Assembly: GCA_964244115.1 (NCBI GenBank)
Contig: CAXTHM010000103.1
Location: 1-10,218 of the forward strand
DNA length: 10,218 nucleotides
Direction of reading: 5' to 3'
Source: CADCWK01 sp964244115
Lineage (GTDB): Bacteria; Chloroflexota; Chloroflexia; Thermomicrobiales; UBA6265
A model generated the notes under the pieces. It did not search any database and was not told where the DNA came from. It saw only the letters and a program-made list of their open reading frames with translations. This document shows positions 1-9,526 of this stretch, in pieces (positions within the stretch are counted from its first letter, which is position 1; every line of letters begins with the position of its first letter). Position numbers and translations under genes: made by a program.

Positions 1-38
1 CCGTCGCCAGGGGACTGCCGCGCTTCCGCAGCTCGGAG

Positions 39-67
39 AGTGTAGGGGACCGGCCTGGCCGTGTCAA
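39..67 (-). promoter_or_regulatory. Proximal leftward promoter (P2)
   Basis: On the minus strand TTGACA (67-62), a 17-base spacer, then TACACT (44-39; four of six -10 bases). Transcription should start near position 32, so the gene or RNA it drives lies left of the window. Perfect -35 boxes with 17-base spacing in tandem are typical of stable-RNA or other highly expressed operons. That is inference, because the downstream gene is not visible. Confidence 0.55.
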
Positions 68-88
68 GGGGTCTCGCGATCCCTTTTT
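66..88 (+). terminator. Possible small intrinsic terminator
   Basis: On the plus strand AAGGGGTC (66-73) pairs with GATCCCTT (78-85) through one G-T wobble, around a TCGC loop, and runs into five T residues (84-88). This is intrinsic-terminator architecture for rightward transcription. However, the promoters here point leftward and the -35 of P2 overlaps the stem, so it may instead stop stray rightward transcription or be fortuitous. Confidence 0.35.
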
Positions 89-223
89 CCGGCTCCGCCC
101 GCGTCTCCGGGGCCCTCACCCCCTGCCAGCACCGGGTTTCCCCCCACTGGCCCAGCATCCCATCCCGTTGCCGGTCCGGTCCACTGCCGCCCCGAGTCCG
201 CGTCGCGTCTCCAGGGCTCACGG

Positions 224-252
224 AGTCTACGCACCCCCTGCCCCCCTGTCAA
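224..252 (-). promoter_or_regulatory. Distal leftward promoter (P1)
   Basis: On the minus strand a perfect -35 box TTGACA (252-247) is followed after exactly 17 bases by TAGACT (229-224), which matches four of six -10 consensus bases. Its transcript would run leftward for over 200 bases and leave the window. A second promoter of the same layout lies 185 bp downstream, which raises confidence in both. Confidence 0.5.
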
Positions 253-298
253 GGCAGCGTGAAGCTCTTCGCGGCACACTTGACCACATTGGCACTGC

Positions 299-326
299 TT
301 GACCAGCCTGTTATCGGCGGTACCCT
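299..326 (+). promoter_or_regulatory. Weak rightward promoter candidate for the hydrolase gene
   Basis: TTGACC (299-304), a 16-base spacer, then TACCCT (321-326). The -35 is five of six to consensus and the -10 is weak. A second TTGACC lies at 280-285. The start site would fall near 333, giving a leader of about 155 bases before the GTG at 489. This is only a best guess. Confidence 0.25.
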
Positions 327-488
327 TCGCCCCAGCTGGGTGAATGCCGGTCGATCCATCGGGCTTTGGGTCGACGTTGCCCCTCTGCGCCAATATCGAA
401 GGTGGTGACCTATGCTGTCGCGAAGCAGATGACGTCTCCCGATACCACCATCAAGGCAACCGTTCGACCAGAAAGGCAGGGGTCAGCA

Positions 489-1268
489 GTGATCGCACCA
501 GGAGCATCCGGCACGTATCGCCCCGTGATCGGGATACCGGCGGATTTCGCTCCTTCCCCGGATACGACCATCAGTCACCCACGCTGGCTGTTGAACCAGA
601 CCTACGTGAACGCGGTCTACGACGCCGGCGGACTGCCGCTCATCCTGCCAGTGCTGCCAGATGAAGCCGACCAGCTCATGGGATTGCTGGACGGGGTCAT
701 CCTCAGCGGCGGCGGCGACATCCATCCCGCCCGCTTCGATCGGCCGACCCATCCACTCACCGACGGGATCTCCGAAGAGCGCGACGATCTCGAGCTGCGG
801 ATGTTCGACGCGGCACGGGAGCGGTCGATGCCCATACTGGGCATCTGCCGTGGGTTACAGCTCATCAACGTCGCGATGGGCGGCACGCTGATCCAGGACA
901 TCCCCGATGAGCGGCCCGCGTCGTCGCAGCACCGCCAACATCTCGACGGACTCGCCAGGGACGACGTCTCGCATCCAGTCGATCTCCTCGAAGGCAGTCG
1001 GCTGGCCGCCATCTATGGCGCGACCCGGATCATGGCCAACTCCTACCATCACCAGGCGGTCGACGATCTCGCCGGTGGCCTGGTCGTTACCGGTCGGGCG
1101 GAGGATGGGACGATCGAGAGCCTCGAGACACCGGGCGATCCGTTCCTGGTCGCCGTCCAGTGGCACCCCGAGACGCTCTACCGCCGGCACACCCAGCATG
1201 CCCAGGTCTTCGCCGCCTTCATCGAGGCAGCCCGAACGAGTCGGGTGGCGAGCGTCGGCAACCGGTAA
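489..1268 (+). CDS. Gamma-glutamyl-gamma-aminobutyrate hydrolase-like protein (peptidase C26, class I glutamine amidotransferase fold)
   Basis: The 259-residue protein has the size and motifs of the PuuD / peptidase C26 family, soluble enzymes that cleave gamma-glutamyl amide bonds such as gamma-glutamyl-GABA. Visible motifs: N-terminal PVIGIPADF, SGGGDIHP (73-80), the nucleophile elbow GICRG with Cys120, NSYHHQAV (184-191), and QWHPE with His226 and Glu228 completing the catalytic triad. No signal peptide or membrane segment is seen. I chose GTG 489 because AGGGG (478-482) sits six bases upstream and the family homology begins soon after. In-frame ATG 429 and TTG 366 would add 20 or 41 residues of unlikely sequence and have weaker ribosome sites. 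No polyamine or putrescine genes are adjacent, so the exact substrate is not settled. The gene stands alone and converges on lon. Confidence 0.88.
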   Translation: MIAPGASGTYRPVIGIPADFAPSPDTTISHPRWLLNQTYVNAVYDAGGLPLILPVLPDEADQLMGLLDGVILSGGGDIHPARFDRPTHPLTDGISEERDDLELRMFDAARERSMPILGICRGLQLINVAMGGTLIQDIPDERPASSQHRQHLDGLARDDVSHPVDLLEGSRLAAIYGATRIMANSYHHQAVDDLAGGLVVTGRAEDGTIESLETPGDPFLVAVQWHPETLYRRHTQHAQVFAAFIEAARTSRVASVGNR

Positions 1269-1299
1269 TCACCCGTCCATCCATCCCACCGACAGACGC

Positions 1300-1335
1300 A
1301 CAGAGCGGCCGGCGATCGCTCGCCGGCCGCTCTGT
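1300..1335. terminator. Bidirectional terminator between hydrolase gene and lon
   Basis: A perfect 16-bp inverted repeat (1300-1315 and 1320-1335) closes on a four-base TCGC loop in the 90-bp gap between two convergent genes. The position is ideal for ending both transcripts. The plus-strand tail is only mildly T-rich and the minus-strand side has no T tract, so termination would rely on the very stable GC stem or on Rho. Confidence 0.75.
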
Positions 1336-1358
1336 CATCGTTCGCTGGTCTGGGGACG

Positions 1359-3968
<2,610 letters not shown>

Positions 3969-4142
3969 CGTTTACCTGTCCCTGGTTGAGAGTCGGTCCG
4001 AAGCCGGGTCGTACCGCCCGGCAGCCACGTCTGGTCCATGCGTTTCCGGACTCGGGCGTTGCGCCACGAGTCCAGCGCGCCCCAAACGGTGCTGCCGTGT
4101 TCGTCGCTCTTTCGGCACCAACGCTCGATCAGGTCTTGATCC

Positions 4143-4209
4143 CGGTCTGTGTCCCGAAGCGATACAAAGATTTTACACTATCCATCGGTAAGTTGCCACG
4201 GTCTGTGTC
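4143..4209. repeat. 11-bp direct repeats flanking the lon promoter
   Basis: CGGTCTGTGTC occurs at 4143-4153 and again at 4199-4209, 56 bp apart and in the same orientation. Relative to the predicted lon start, one copy lies just upstream of the -35 and the other shortly after the start site. The arrangement would suit a regulator that binds both sides of a promoter, but two copies of an 11-mer are modest evidence. Confidence 0.4.
4170..4198 (-). promoter_or_regulatory. Likely lon promoter
   Basis: On the minus strand TAAAAT (4175-4170) matches five of six -10 bases. TGGCAA (4198-4193), 17 bases upstream, is a weak -35. A perfect TTGACA lies a little further up (4211-4206), but no good -10 stands at normal spacing from it. 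I see neither a CIRCE element nor a sigma32-type consensus, so heat-shock control is not evident from sequence. Confidence 0.45.
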
Positions 4210-4378
4210 AACCATCTGCTCAACCTCGCAATACGGTTAGGTGCCAGACCCAACGCGACAGTGCGACGGCGACCCGTCCAGGCTCGCCGGGGGTGCCAAC
4301 TGAGCAGGTCGACGGCTCGAGCCGGCCCGGCCCAAAGATGTGGTTCTCTGTCAGTTCAACGGAATGGATTTCGGACGG

Positions 4379-5437
4379 CTACCGACGGCGGCCAATGCCG
4401 ACGAGCCGCGCCTGGAGCGTCACGACGACGAGTAGGAACAGGCCGCGGATGACCTGCTGCCAGTAGGGGTTGAGGCTCGCCGCGCCGAGCAGGTTGATGA
4501 TGAAACCGAGCAGCAGCACCCCGATCAGGGTCGACGAGACCGAGCCGAGGCCGCCAGTCAGCAACGTGCCGCCGACGACGACGGCGGCGATCGCACTGAG
4601 TTCCCAGCCGATCGCCTCGTTGGGATTGCCGGCGAACGTCTGCGCCGCCAGGATCGCCCCGGCCAGCCCGGCCAGCGAGCCCGAGAGGACGTAGACGAGG
4701 ATCTTCGTCCGCATGACCGGCACGCCCGCCAGCCGGGACGCCTCCTCGTTCCCGCCGATCGCGAGGACCGAGCGGCCGAACCGGGTGTAATTCAGCAGCA
4801 GCGAACCGAGGACGAAGGCGGCGATCACGATCGCGACCGGCAAGGTGATCGTGAGGCCATAGGTCTCGTCGCGGAAGTCGAACGTCAACCCGAACAGCTC
4901 GCGGCTGTTGATCTCGATGAACCCGTTCTTGAACGCGGCGGGATCGAGCTGCGCGACTGAGTTGTCGGCCAGCCGCAGCGCCAGGCCCCGCCCCGCCAGC
5001 AGCGTCGCCAGCGTCACGATGAAGGGCTGGACGCCGAACACCGCGATGATGCCACCGTTGAAGAGGCCGACCGCCGCGCCGACCAGGACGGCCACGAGGA
5101 TGGCGACCCACGGTCCCTGTCCGCTGAAGTCAGCGGCGACGACGCTGGCCAGGACGGTCACCGAACCGACCGAGAGGTCGATCCCACCGGTCATGATCAC
5201 GAACGTCATCCCGAGGGCGAGCAGGGCGATCATCGAGTTGAACCGGAGCAGGTTCGTGACGTTGAACTCCCCGAGGAACCCCTTGTCGCCGTAGAAGTAC
5301 TGCCCGAGCACGAGCGTCAGGATCAGGGCGAGCAACGCACCCTGTCGCTGGACGATGGTCGCGATCTGGAGTCGCCGGTCGATCGCCGCCGGTGCCGTCT
5401 GGGTCAGTGTCGCCACGCCGCTCGTCCCCCCTGCCAC
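4379..5437 (-). CDS. yjfF: ABC transporter permease, RbsC family, YjfF-like
   Basis: This integral membrane subunit of a sugar importer is the last gene of the operon. The 352-residue protein has a soluble start and then about eight to ten hydrophobic segments. It carries the RbsC-family signature GGIDLSVGS (84-92), the loop GGNEEASRLAGVP (228-240) that contacts the ATPase, and ELSAIAAVVVGGTLLTGG (279-296). The last motif and its place as second permease match E. coli YjfF. A hydrophilic stretch of about 35 residues (161-195) is probably an outside loop. The start is GTG 5437; no strong ribosome site is present and GTG 5416 is an alternative. The gap to the upstream permease gene is 42 bases, consistent with one transcript. 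Family assignment is firm; the YjfF label rests on operon order and motif similarity. Confidence 0.87.
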   Translation of the reverse strand: MAGGTSGVATLTQTAPAAIDRRLQIATIVQRQGALLALILTLVLGQYFYGDKGFLGEFNVTNLLRFNSMIALLALGMTFVIMTGGIDLSVGSVTVLASVVAADFSGQGPWVAILVAVLVGAAVGLFNGGIIAVFGVQPFIVTLATLLAGRGLALRLADNSVAQLDPAAFKNGFIEINSRELFGLTFDFRDETYGLTITLPVAIVIAAFVLGSLLLNYTRFGRSVLAIGGNEEASRLAGVPVMRTKILVYVLSGSLAGLAGAILAAQTFAGNPNEAIGWELSAIAAVVVGGTLLTGGLGSVSSTLIGVLLLGFIINLLGAASLNPYWQQVIRGLFLLVVVTLQARLVGIGRRR

Positions 5438-5479
5438 CGTCTCATCGTTCCCGGCCCGATGCCGCGCCCGCGTCGGCCG

Positions 5480-6493
5480 TCATCTTGAGCGCAACTGGAG
5501 CAGGACCGCCCCGAGGATCGCAGCCGCGGTCACGATCCGGACGGTCGCGTCAGTCAGGCCCTCGGTCAGCAGGGTATAGCGCGTCAACTGGATGATAAGG
5601 GCCCCGATCAGCGTCCCGTAGACGCTCGCCTTGCCGCCGAGTAGCGACGTCCCGCCGACCGCGACGGCGGCGATGGCGTTGAGCTCCATGTTCTCGCCGA
5701 CGTTGGCGGGGTCGGAGGCCGAGTTGATCGAGATCGAGATCAGGCCAGCCACGCCGGCCAGCAACGCGGAGATGATGTAGACGGCGTACTTCACCCGGAC
5801 GACCGGCACTCCGGCCAGCCGGGCGGCCTCCTCGTTGCCGCCCGTCGCCAGCACGTAGCGGCCGAAGACCGTCCGGGACAGCGCCCAGGCCGCGATCACG
5901 ACGACGACGATCATGATCACCGCCTGGACCGGGATCCCGAGGATCCGCCCCTGTCCGATCAGTTGCCAGTTCGGCTCGTCGAAGCTCTTCAGTCGGCCAC
6001 CGGCGATCACCTGAGCGATGCCGCGGCCGGAGATGTACAGGATCAGGGTCGCGATGATCGGCTGGATCCGCAGATTGGCGACGAGGAACCCGTTGGCCGC
6101 ACCGAAGACGCCCACCACCAGCACCGGCAGGACATAGGCGAGCGTCCCGCCGATCCAGGGCAGGTCCCACGGCGCCACCGTACTCAGCAGGATCAGCGGC
6201 GCGATCGAGCCGGCGATCGCCATCAGCGATCCGACCGAGAGGTCGATGCCGCCGGTCGCGATGACGAAGGTCATCCCGACGGCGACGATCACGATCAGGG
6301 CGACCTGGGTCAGGTTGACCCGCATCGCGGAGAGGGTGAAGAACGCATCGGCGTTGAAGATCGCGTTGTAGGCCACGAGCAGGAGCAGCGCGATCAGCCC
6401 GCCCCAGGTTCCGGGGGACGACCGGATCGTCGCCAGGATCGACCCCGGCGGACCCATCCGGGCGACCGCCGTGGCTGAGCTAGTCCCCGACAT
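5480..6493 (-). CDS. ytfT: ABC transporter permease, RbsC family, YtfT-like
   Basis: This is the first of two permeases that should form the heterodimeric membrane channel. The protein has 337 residues and multiple hydrophobic helices. It carries GGIDLSVGS (81-89), the loop GGNEEAARLAGVP (218-230) for ATPase contact, and LNAIAAVAVGGTSLLGG (271-287). The stretch IQPIIATLILYISGRGIAQVI (143-163) closely parallels E. coli YtfT. ATG 6493 has a strong ribosome site (GGGGAGG, about seven bases upstream). The gene overlaps the end of the ATPase gene by 14 bases, so translational coupling is likely. The two permeases share motifs but differ clearly in sequence, so this is not a recent duplication. Confidence 0.88.
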   Translation of the reverse strand: MSGTSSATAVARMGPPGSILATIRSSPGTWGGLIALLLLVAYNAIFNADAFFTLSAMRVNLTQVALIVIVAVGMTFVIATGGIDLSVGSLMAIAGSIAPLILLSTVAPWDLPWIGGTLAYVLPVLVVGVFGAANGFLVANLRIQPIIATLILYISGRGIAQVIAGGRLKSFDEPNWQLIGQGRILGIPVQAVIMIVVVVIAAWALSRTVFGRYVLATGGNEEAARLAGVPVVRVKYAVYIISALLAGVAGLISISINSASDPANVGENMELNAIAAVAVGGTSLLGGKASVYGTLIGALIIQLTRYTLLTEGLTDATVRIVTAAAILGAVLLQLRSR

Positions 6494-8132
6494 CGGTCAT
6501 CCTCCCCTGCGTGTCAGCCCGACCGCTCGGACGCTCGGTCGAACTCCCCGCCGCCCCGACGGCATCGGTCGTAGAGGAACCGCTGGCCATCGCCGCCAGC
6601 AGGAGATCCTGGGTGATCTCCTGATGAGCCATCGTCGTCACCGTCACGCCATCCCGCAGGACGGTGACACGGTCCGCCCCTTCGATCAGTTCCTCGATCT
6701 CGGACGAGATCATCAGCACGCTCAGTCCCTGCCCGGCCAGCTCATCGATCAGCCGCTGGATCTCGGCCTTGGCCCCGACGTCGATCCCGCGGGTGGGCTC
6801 GTCGAGGATCAGGAGTCGCGGGTTGAGACAGAGCCAGCGAGCGAGAAGCACCTTCTGCTGATTGCCGCCGGACAGTTCCCGGATCTTCTGGTCCGGCCCG
6901 GCCGTCTTGATGCCGAGCCGGTCGATGAACCGGTCGACGATCTCCCGCTGCCGGCTGGCATCGACGATCCCCGCCCGGGACAGCGTCGGCAGGGCGGCGA
7001 GGGTCAGATTCTCCCGGACGGACAGCTCGGGGATGATGCCCTCGACCTTGCGGTCCTCGCTGCAGAACCCGAAGCCGGCCCGGATCGCGTCGCCTGGCCC
7101 GCGGAACGAGACGGGTTCACCGTCGATCCGGACCTCGCCACCCTCCGGTCGGTCCGCGGCGAAGACGGCCCTCGCCACCTCCGTCCGACCCGCCCCGAGC
7201 AGCCCGGCCAGCCCGACGATCTCGCCGGGTCGGACGGTCACGGTTGCGTCGTGCAGACCGGGTTCACGGCGCAGGTGACTGATCGCGAGCAGCGCCGGAC
7301 GCTCGTTGGTGGTCTCCCGCCGGGCCTCGTCGAAGCCGGTCTGCCCCTTGCGCCGGACCTCGCCGAGCTCCTTGCCCAGCATCGTCGCGACCAGACCGAG
7401 CTTGTCGATCTCCCCCATGCCGCGCTCGGCGACCGTCCGCCCATCGCGCATCACCGTGACGCGGTCGCAGACGGCGTAGAGCTCGTCCAGCCGGTGGGTG
7501 ATGAACAGGACCGAGACGCCGTCGGCCTTGAGCGAGCGGATCACGTCGAAGAGTGTCTGGACTTCGCGCGCATCGAGGGAGGACGTCGGCTCATCGAGGA
7601 TGACGAGTTTGCTCTCGAACGACAGGGCCCGAGCGAGCGCCACCATCTGCTGCAGGGCGATGTTCAACTCGTAGAGCGGACGGGTGACGTCGATCGAGAT
7701 GCCCAGTCGAGCCAGGAGGGACCGCGCATCGCGATGCATCGCCCGACGGTTCAGCACGCCGAGCCGGCGGGGCTCGCGCCCGAGGTAGATGTTCTCGGCC
7801 ACGCTCCGGTACGGGACGAGGTTGATCTCCTGGTAGATCGTGCTGATACCGGCCCGCTGGGCGGCGATCGGCGAACGGAAGTCGACGGTCTGCCCGTCGA
7901 AGACGACCGTGCCGTCATCGCGCCGGTGCGCCCCGGTCAGGATTCTGACGAGCGTGCTCTTGCCGGCGCCATTCTGCCCGATCACGGCGTGGACCTCGCC
8001 CCGGCCGATCCGCAGCGACGCACCGCTCAGGGCCGGGACGCCGCCGAACGACTTCGCGATGTCCGTCATCTCGACGAGCGCGTCGGACTGGACCAGTGCA
8101 CCTGACGCGCTTCGATCGTCCATCTCGGGCAA
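6480..8132 (-). CDS. ytfR: Sugar ABC transporter ATP-binding protein with two cassettes, YtfR/RbsA-like
   Basis: This cytoplasmic ATPase powers the importer; one chain carries both nucleotide-binding domains. Domain 1 has Walker A GQNGAGKST (52-60), a non-standard signature LNIALQQ (156-162), Walker B LVILDEP (176-182) and switch His213. Domain 2 has the degenerate Walker A GLLGAGRTE (310-318), where the nucleotide-binding Lys is replaced, a standard signature LSGGNQQ (420-426), and Walker B LLILDEP (440-446). This asymmetry is normal for the RbsA/MglA/YtfR group. At 550 residues it is about 50 longer than E. coli YtfR, with a Ser/Thr/Gly-rich C-terminal tail after about 517 whose coding DNA contains the ribosome site of the next gene. 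TTG 8132 is preferred because GAGGA lies six bases upstream; ATG 8123 would shorten it by three residues. Confidence 0.9.
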   Translation of the reverse strand: MPEMDDRSASGALVQSDALVEMTDIAKSFGGVPALSGASLRIGRGEVHAVIGQNGAGKSTLVRILTGAHRRDDGTVVFDGQTVDFRSPIAAQRAGISTIYQEINLVPYRSVAENIYLGREPRRLGVLNRRAMHRDARSLLARLGISIDVTRPLYELNIALQQMVALARALSFESKLVILDEPTSSLDAREVQTLFDVIRSLKADGVSVLFITHRLDELYAVCDRVTVMRDGRTVAERGMGEIDKLGLVATMLGKELGEVRRKGQTGFDEARRETTNERPALLAISHLRREPGLHDATVTVRPGEIVGLAGLLGAGRTEVARAVFAADRPEGGEVRIDGEPVSFRGPGDAIRAGFGFCSEDRKVEGIIPELSVRENLTLAALPTLSRAGIVDASRQREIVDRFIDRLGIKTAGPDQKIRELSGGNQQKVLLARWLCLNPRLLILDEPTRGIDVGAKAEIQRLIDELAGQGLSVLMISSEIEELIEGADRVTVLRDGVTVTTMAHQEITQDLLLAAMASGSSTTDAVGAAGSSTERPSGRADTQGRMTDVGD

Positions 8133-8194
8133 GGGAGTTCCTCATCGTTGGTGGCGAGGAGCGATGACACCGCGAGGGTGCCGGCGCCAACGGA

Positions 8195-8236
8195 AGCGGT
8201 GACCACTCCGGAGGCATCACCGGAATGGTCACCGCT
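8195..8236 (-). promoter_or_regulatory. Intercistronic hairpin between binding-protein and ATPase genes
   Basis: AGCGGTGACCA (8195-8205) is perfectly complementary to TGGTCACCGCT (8226-8236). After one mismatch the stem continues for five more pairs (8207-8211 with 8220-8224), leaving an eight-base loop. It sits in the 140-bp gap of the operon and has no T tract. Such structures commonly protect the upstream mRNA from 3' decay or cause partial termination, giving more binding protein than membrane components. That role here is inferred from position. Confidence 0.6.
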
Positions 8237-8272
8237 CTCATCCGATCACTGGAGGGTGGTCAGGCTCGGGAC

Positions 8273-9334
8273 CTAGTAGGAGCTGTCGATCGCCTCGGCG
8301 GCATTGCTCGCGTCGAAGAAGCGGTCGGAGTTGATGATCTGCGCCGGGATGGCCGTGCCGGCGGCGTAGGCGACGAGGGTGTCGCAGGCGATCGGCCCGA
8401 AGAACGGGCTGCACTCGACCGTCGCGCCCATCTTGCCATCGATGATCGCCTGGAGGGCGTCACGGCTGCCGTCGACGGAAACGACGATGACGTCCTGGCC
8501 GGGGACCTTGCCCTGGCCCTCCAGCGCCGCGATCGCGCCGAGCGCCATCTCGTCGTTGTGGGCGTAGACCGCCGTCGCGCCGGGGTTGGCCTGGTAGAGG
8601 GTCTCGAAGACCGTCCGGCCCTCGTCGCGGGTGAAGTTGCCGGTCTGACTGGCGATGATCGTCATGCCAGGGAAGCCACCGGCGACCGGTGCCGGCGTGG
8701 CGGCCGAAGCGGATTCCGGATTGGCGGCGGTATAGGTACCGGCGAGGAAGTCGACGAAGCCGCGGCTGCGGTCGATCGCCGCCGTGGCGCCGGTCGTCCC
8801 GAACAGCTCGATGATCTGCGCCTGTCCACCGGTCGTGCCAGCCAGCCACTCGGCGGCGCGAGCACCCTCCTGATAGAAGTCCGACCCGATGAAGCAGACG
8901 TACTGGTCGCCGGCCTGGACGATGGTCTGGTCGACATTGCGGTCGAGGCAGAAGACCGGGATACCGGCCTGGTAGGCCTGGAGGACGGCCTGCGCGAGCG
9001 GCGTCTCCTCCCGGGGCGGCAGGAAGATCGCGTCGACGCCGGCCGCGATCAGCGAGGCGACGTCGGCGAGCTGCTGCTGGGTCGACTCCTGGGCGTTCCG
9101 GTACTCGACCGTCCAGCCCCGTGCCTCGATCTCCGCCCGGACGCTGTTGGTCTGGGCGATCCGCCAGGGGTTGTTCTCATCGGTCTGCGGGTAGCCGATG
9201 ACGTACGTGTCCTTCTGCTCCAGCGGCGGAGCCTCGGCACCGGCGATGACTGGCATGCGCAGACCGAGCATGGCCGCGGCTGCTCCGCCGGCCCCGACCT
9301 TGACGACACCGCGCCGTGTCCAAAGCTTTAACAT
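8273..9334 (-). CDS. ytfQ: Sugar ABC transporter substrate-binding protein, YtfQ-like, Tat-exported
   Basis: This secreted type I periplasmic-binding protein captures sugar and delivers it to the importer. The 353-residue chain starts at ATG 9334, six bases after AGGAG. A Tat-like signal follows: TRRGVVK with Arg7-Arg8, a hydrophobic Ala/Gly core, and an A-x-A-type cleavage site near residues 31-35. There is no lipobox Cys. The mature part closely parallels E. coli YtfQ (galactofuranose binder): NPWRIAQTNS (55-64), GVDAIFLPP (99-107), GIPVFCLDR (124-132), GTTGATAAIDRSRGF (179-193), SQTGNFTRDEG (229-239), VYAHNDEMALGAI (256-268) and SVDG (286-289). An insert rich in Ser, Ala, Thr and Pro (about 205-222) splits two of these conserved blocks. 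An upstream in-frame start at 9430 would add residues that obscure the signal peptide and is rejected. Galactofuranose or a related hexofuranose is the best substrate guess, not proven. Confidence 0.9.
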   Translation of the reverse strand: MLKLWTRRGVVKVGAGGAAAAMLGLRMPVIAGAEAPPLEQKDTYVIGYPQTDENNPWRIAQTNSVRAEIEARGWTVEYRNAQESTQQQLADVASLIAAGVDAIFLPPREETPLAQAVLQAYQAGIPVFCLDRNVDQTIVQAGDQYVCFIGSDFYQEGARAAEWLAGTTGGQAQIIELFGTTGATAAIDRSRGFVDFLAGTYTAANPESASAATPAPVAGGFPGMTIIASQTGNFTRDEGRTVFETLYQANPGATAVYAHNDEMALGAIAALEGQGKVPGQDVIVVSVDGSRDALQAIIDGKMGATVECSPFFGPIACDTLVAYAAGTAIPAQIINSDRFFDASNAAEAIDSSY

Positions 9335-9362
9335 GGATTGCTCCTGACAGTGAAGAGAACAG

Positions 9363-9386
9363 GCTGACCATCGAGCGTCGGTCAGC
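9363..9386. promoter_or_regulatory. Inverted repeat A in importer leader
   Basis: GCTGACC (9363-9369) and GGTCAGC (9380-9386) are perfect inverted repeats around ten bases, starting 29 bp upstream of the ytfQ-like ATG. The half-site GTCAGC/GCTGAC recurs in the 12-bp palindrome at 9699-9710. It may be an operator or an mRNA hairpin. Confidence 0.45.
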
Positions 9387-9404
9387 GGTATCGACTTCGA
9401 TACC
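9387..9404. promoter_or_regulatory. Inverted repeat B in importer leader
   Basis: GGTATCGA (9387-9394) and TCGATACC (9397-9404) form a perfect 18-bp dyad with a two-base centre. It directly abuts inverted repeat A with no base between them. Its size and symmetry suit a dimeric repressor downstream of the start site; a leader hairpin is the alternative. Confidence 0.5.
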
Positions 9405-9497
9405 AGAGTCCGTCGAACCGGGGATCGCACCGGGTCCGGGCGATCGTCGGATCATCCGAGGACCGGGCGTTCCATGAATCGGAACGAGGCCTCCGCC

Positions 9498-9526
9498 AGT
9501 ATGAAGCGGACCTCAATGCGCGTCAA
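9498..9526 (-). promoter_or_regulatory. Promoter of the sugar importer operon
   Basis: On the minus strand TTGACG (9526-9521; five of six), a 17-base spacer, then CATACT (9503-9498; four of six). Transcription should start near 9491, giving a leader of about 155 bases before the binding-protein ATG. The perfect palindrome GTCAATTGAC (9522-9531) covers most of the -35 box, so a bound regulator there would block RNA polymerase. Confidence 0.55.

Larger units (their letters stand above)
1..488. other. Gene-free left region with regulatory signals
   Basis: I see no convincing coding region here. The open frames on both strands have low-complexity, Arg/Pro/Gly-rich products with no recognisable motif. 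What the stretch does hold is two leftward sigma70-like promoters, a small T-tailed hairpin on the plus strand, a weak rightward promoter candidate and the leader of the hydrolase gene. The 9-mer CGCGTCTCC occurs twice (100-108 and 204-212), once downstream of each TTGACA region as read on the minus strand. The left neighbour is probably transcribed leftward, divergent from the hydrolase, and begins outside the window. Confidence 0.6.
3969..4378. other. Gap between lon and the transporter operon
   Basis: No gene is supported. The right half is the 3' flank of the transporter operon. It holds two small hairpins, CGGCTCGAGCCG (4313-4324) and GACGG/CCGTC (4265-4278), neither followed by a T tract, so no clear terminator is seen. 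The left half holds the likely lon promoter, the only AT-rich patch in the area (about 4161-4190), and the 5' leader of lon. Confidence 0.6.

Noticed and set aside
310..318. Loss of the Walker A Lys in the second cassette of the ATPase (protein residues 310-318) as a defect
   Set aside because: A degenerate second nucleotide site is the normal state in the RbsA/MglA/YtfR family.
61..408. Open frames on both strands in the left intergenic region
   Set aside because: Products are low-complexity and overlap promoter signals; no ribosome site or family motif supports them.
4206..4211. TTGACA on the minus strand as the -35 box of lon
   Set aside because: No acceptable -10 is found at 15-19 base spacing; the TAAAAT box is 30 bases away. 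The hexamer is better treated as part of the 11-bp repeat.
4313..4324. Palindrome CGGCTCGAGCCG as terminator of the importer operon
   Set aside because: It has no T tract on the minus strand and is a short self-complementary run that GC-rich DNA often contains.
5438..5483. ATGA overlap at the end of the first permease gene as start of the second
   Set aside because: The ATG at 5483 is out of frame with the second permease and meets a stop after 13 codons.
6471..8105. A 544-codon open frame on the plus strand opposite the ATPase gene
   Set aside because: It is the antisense shadow of the ATPase gene, and its Arg/Asp/Gly-rich product has no recognisable domain.
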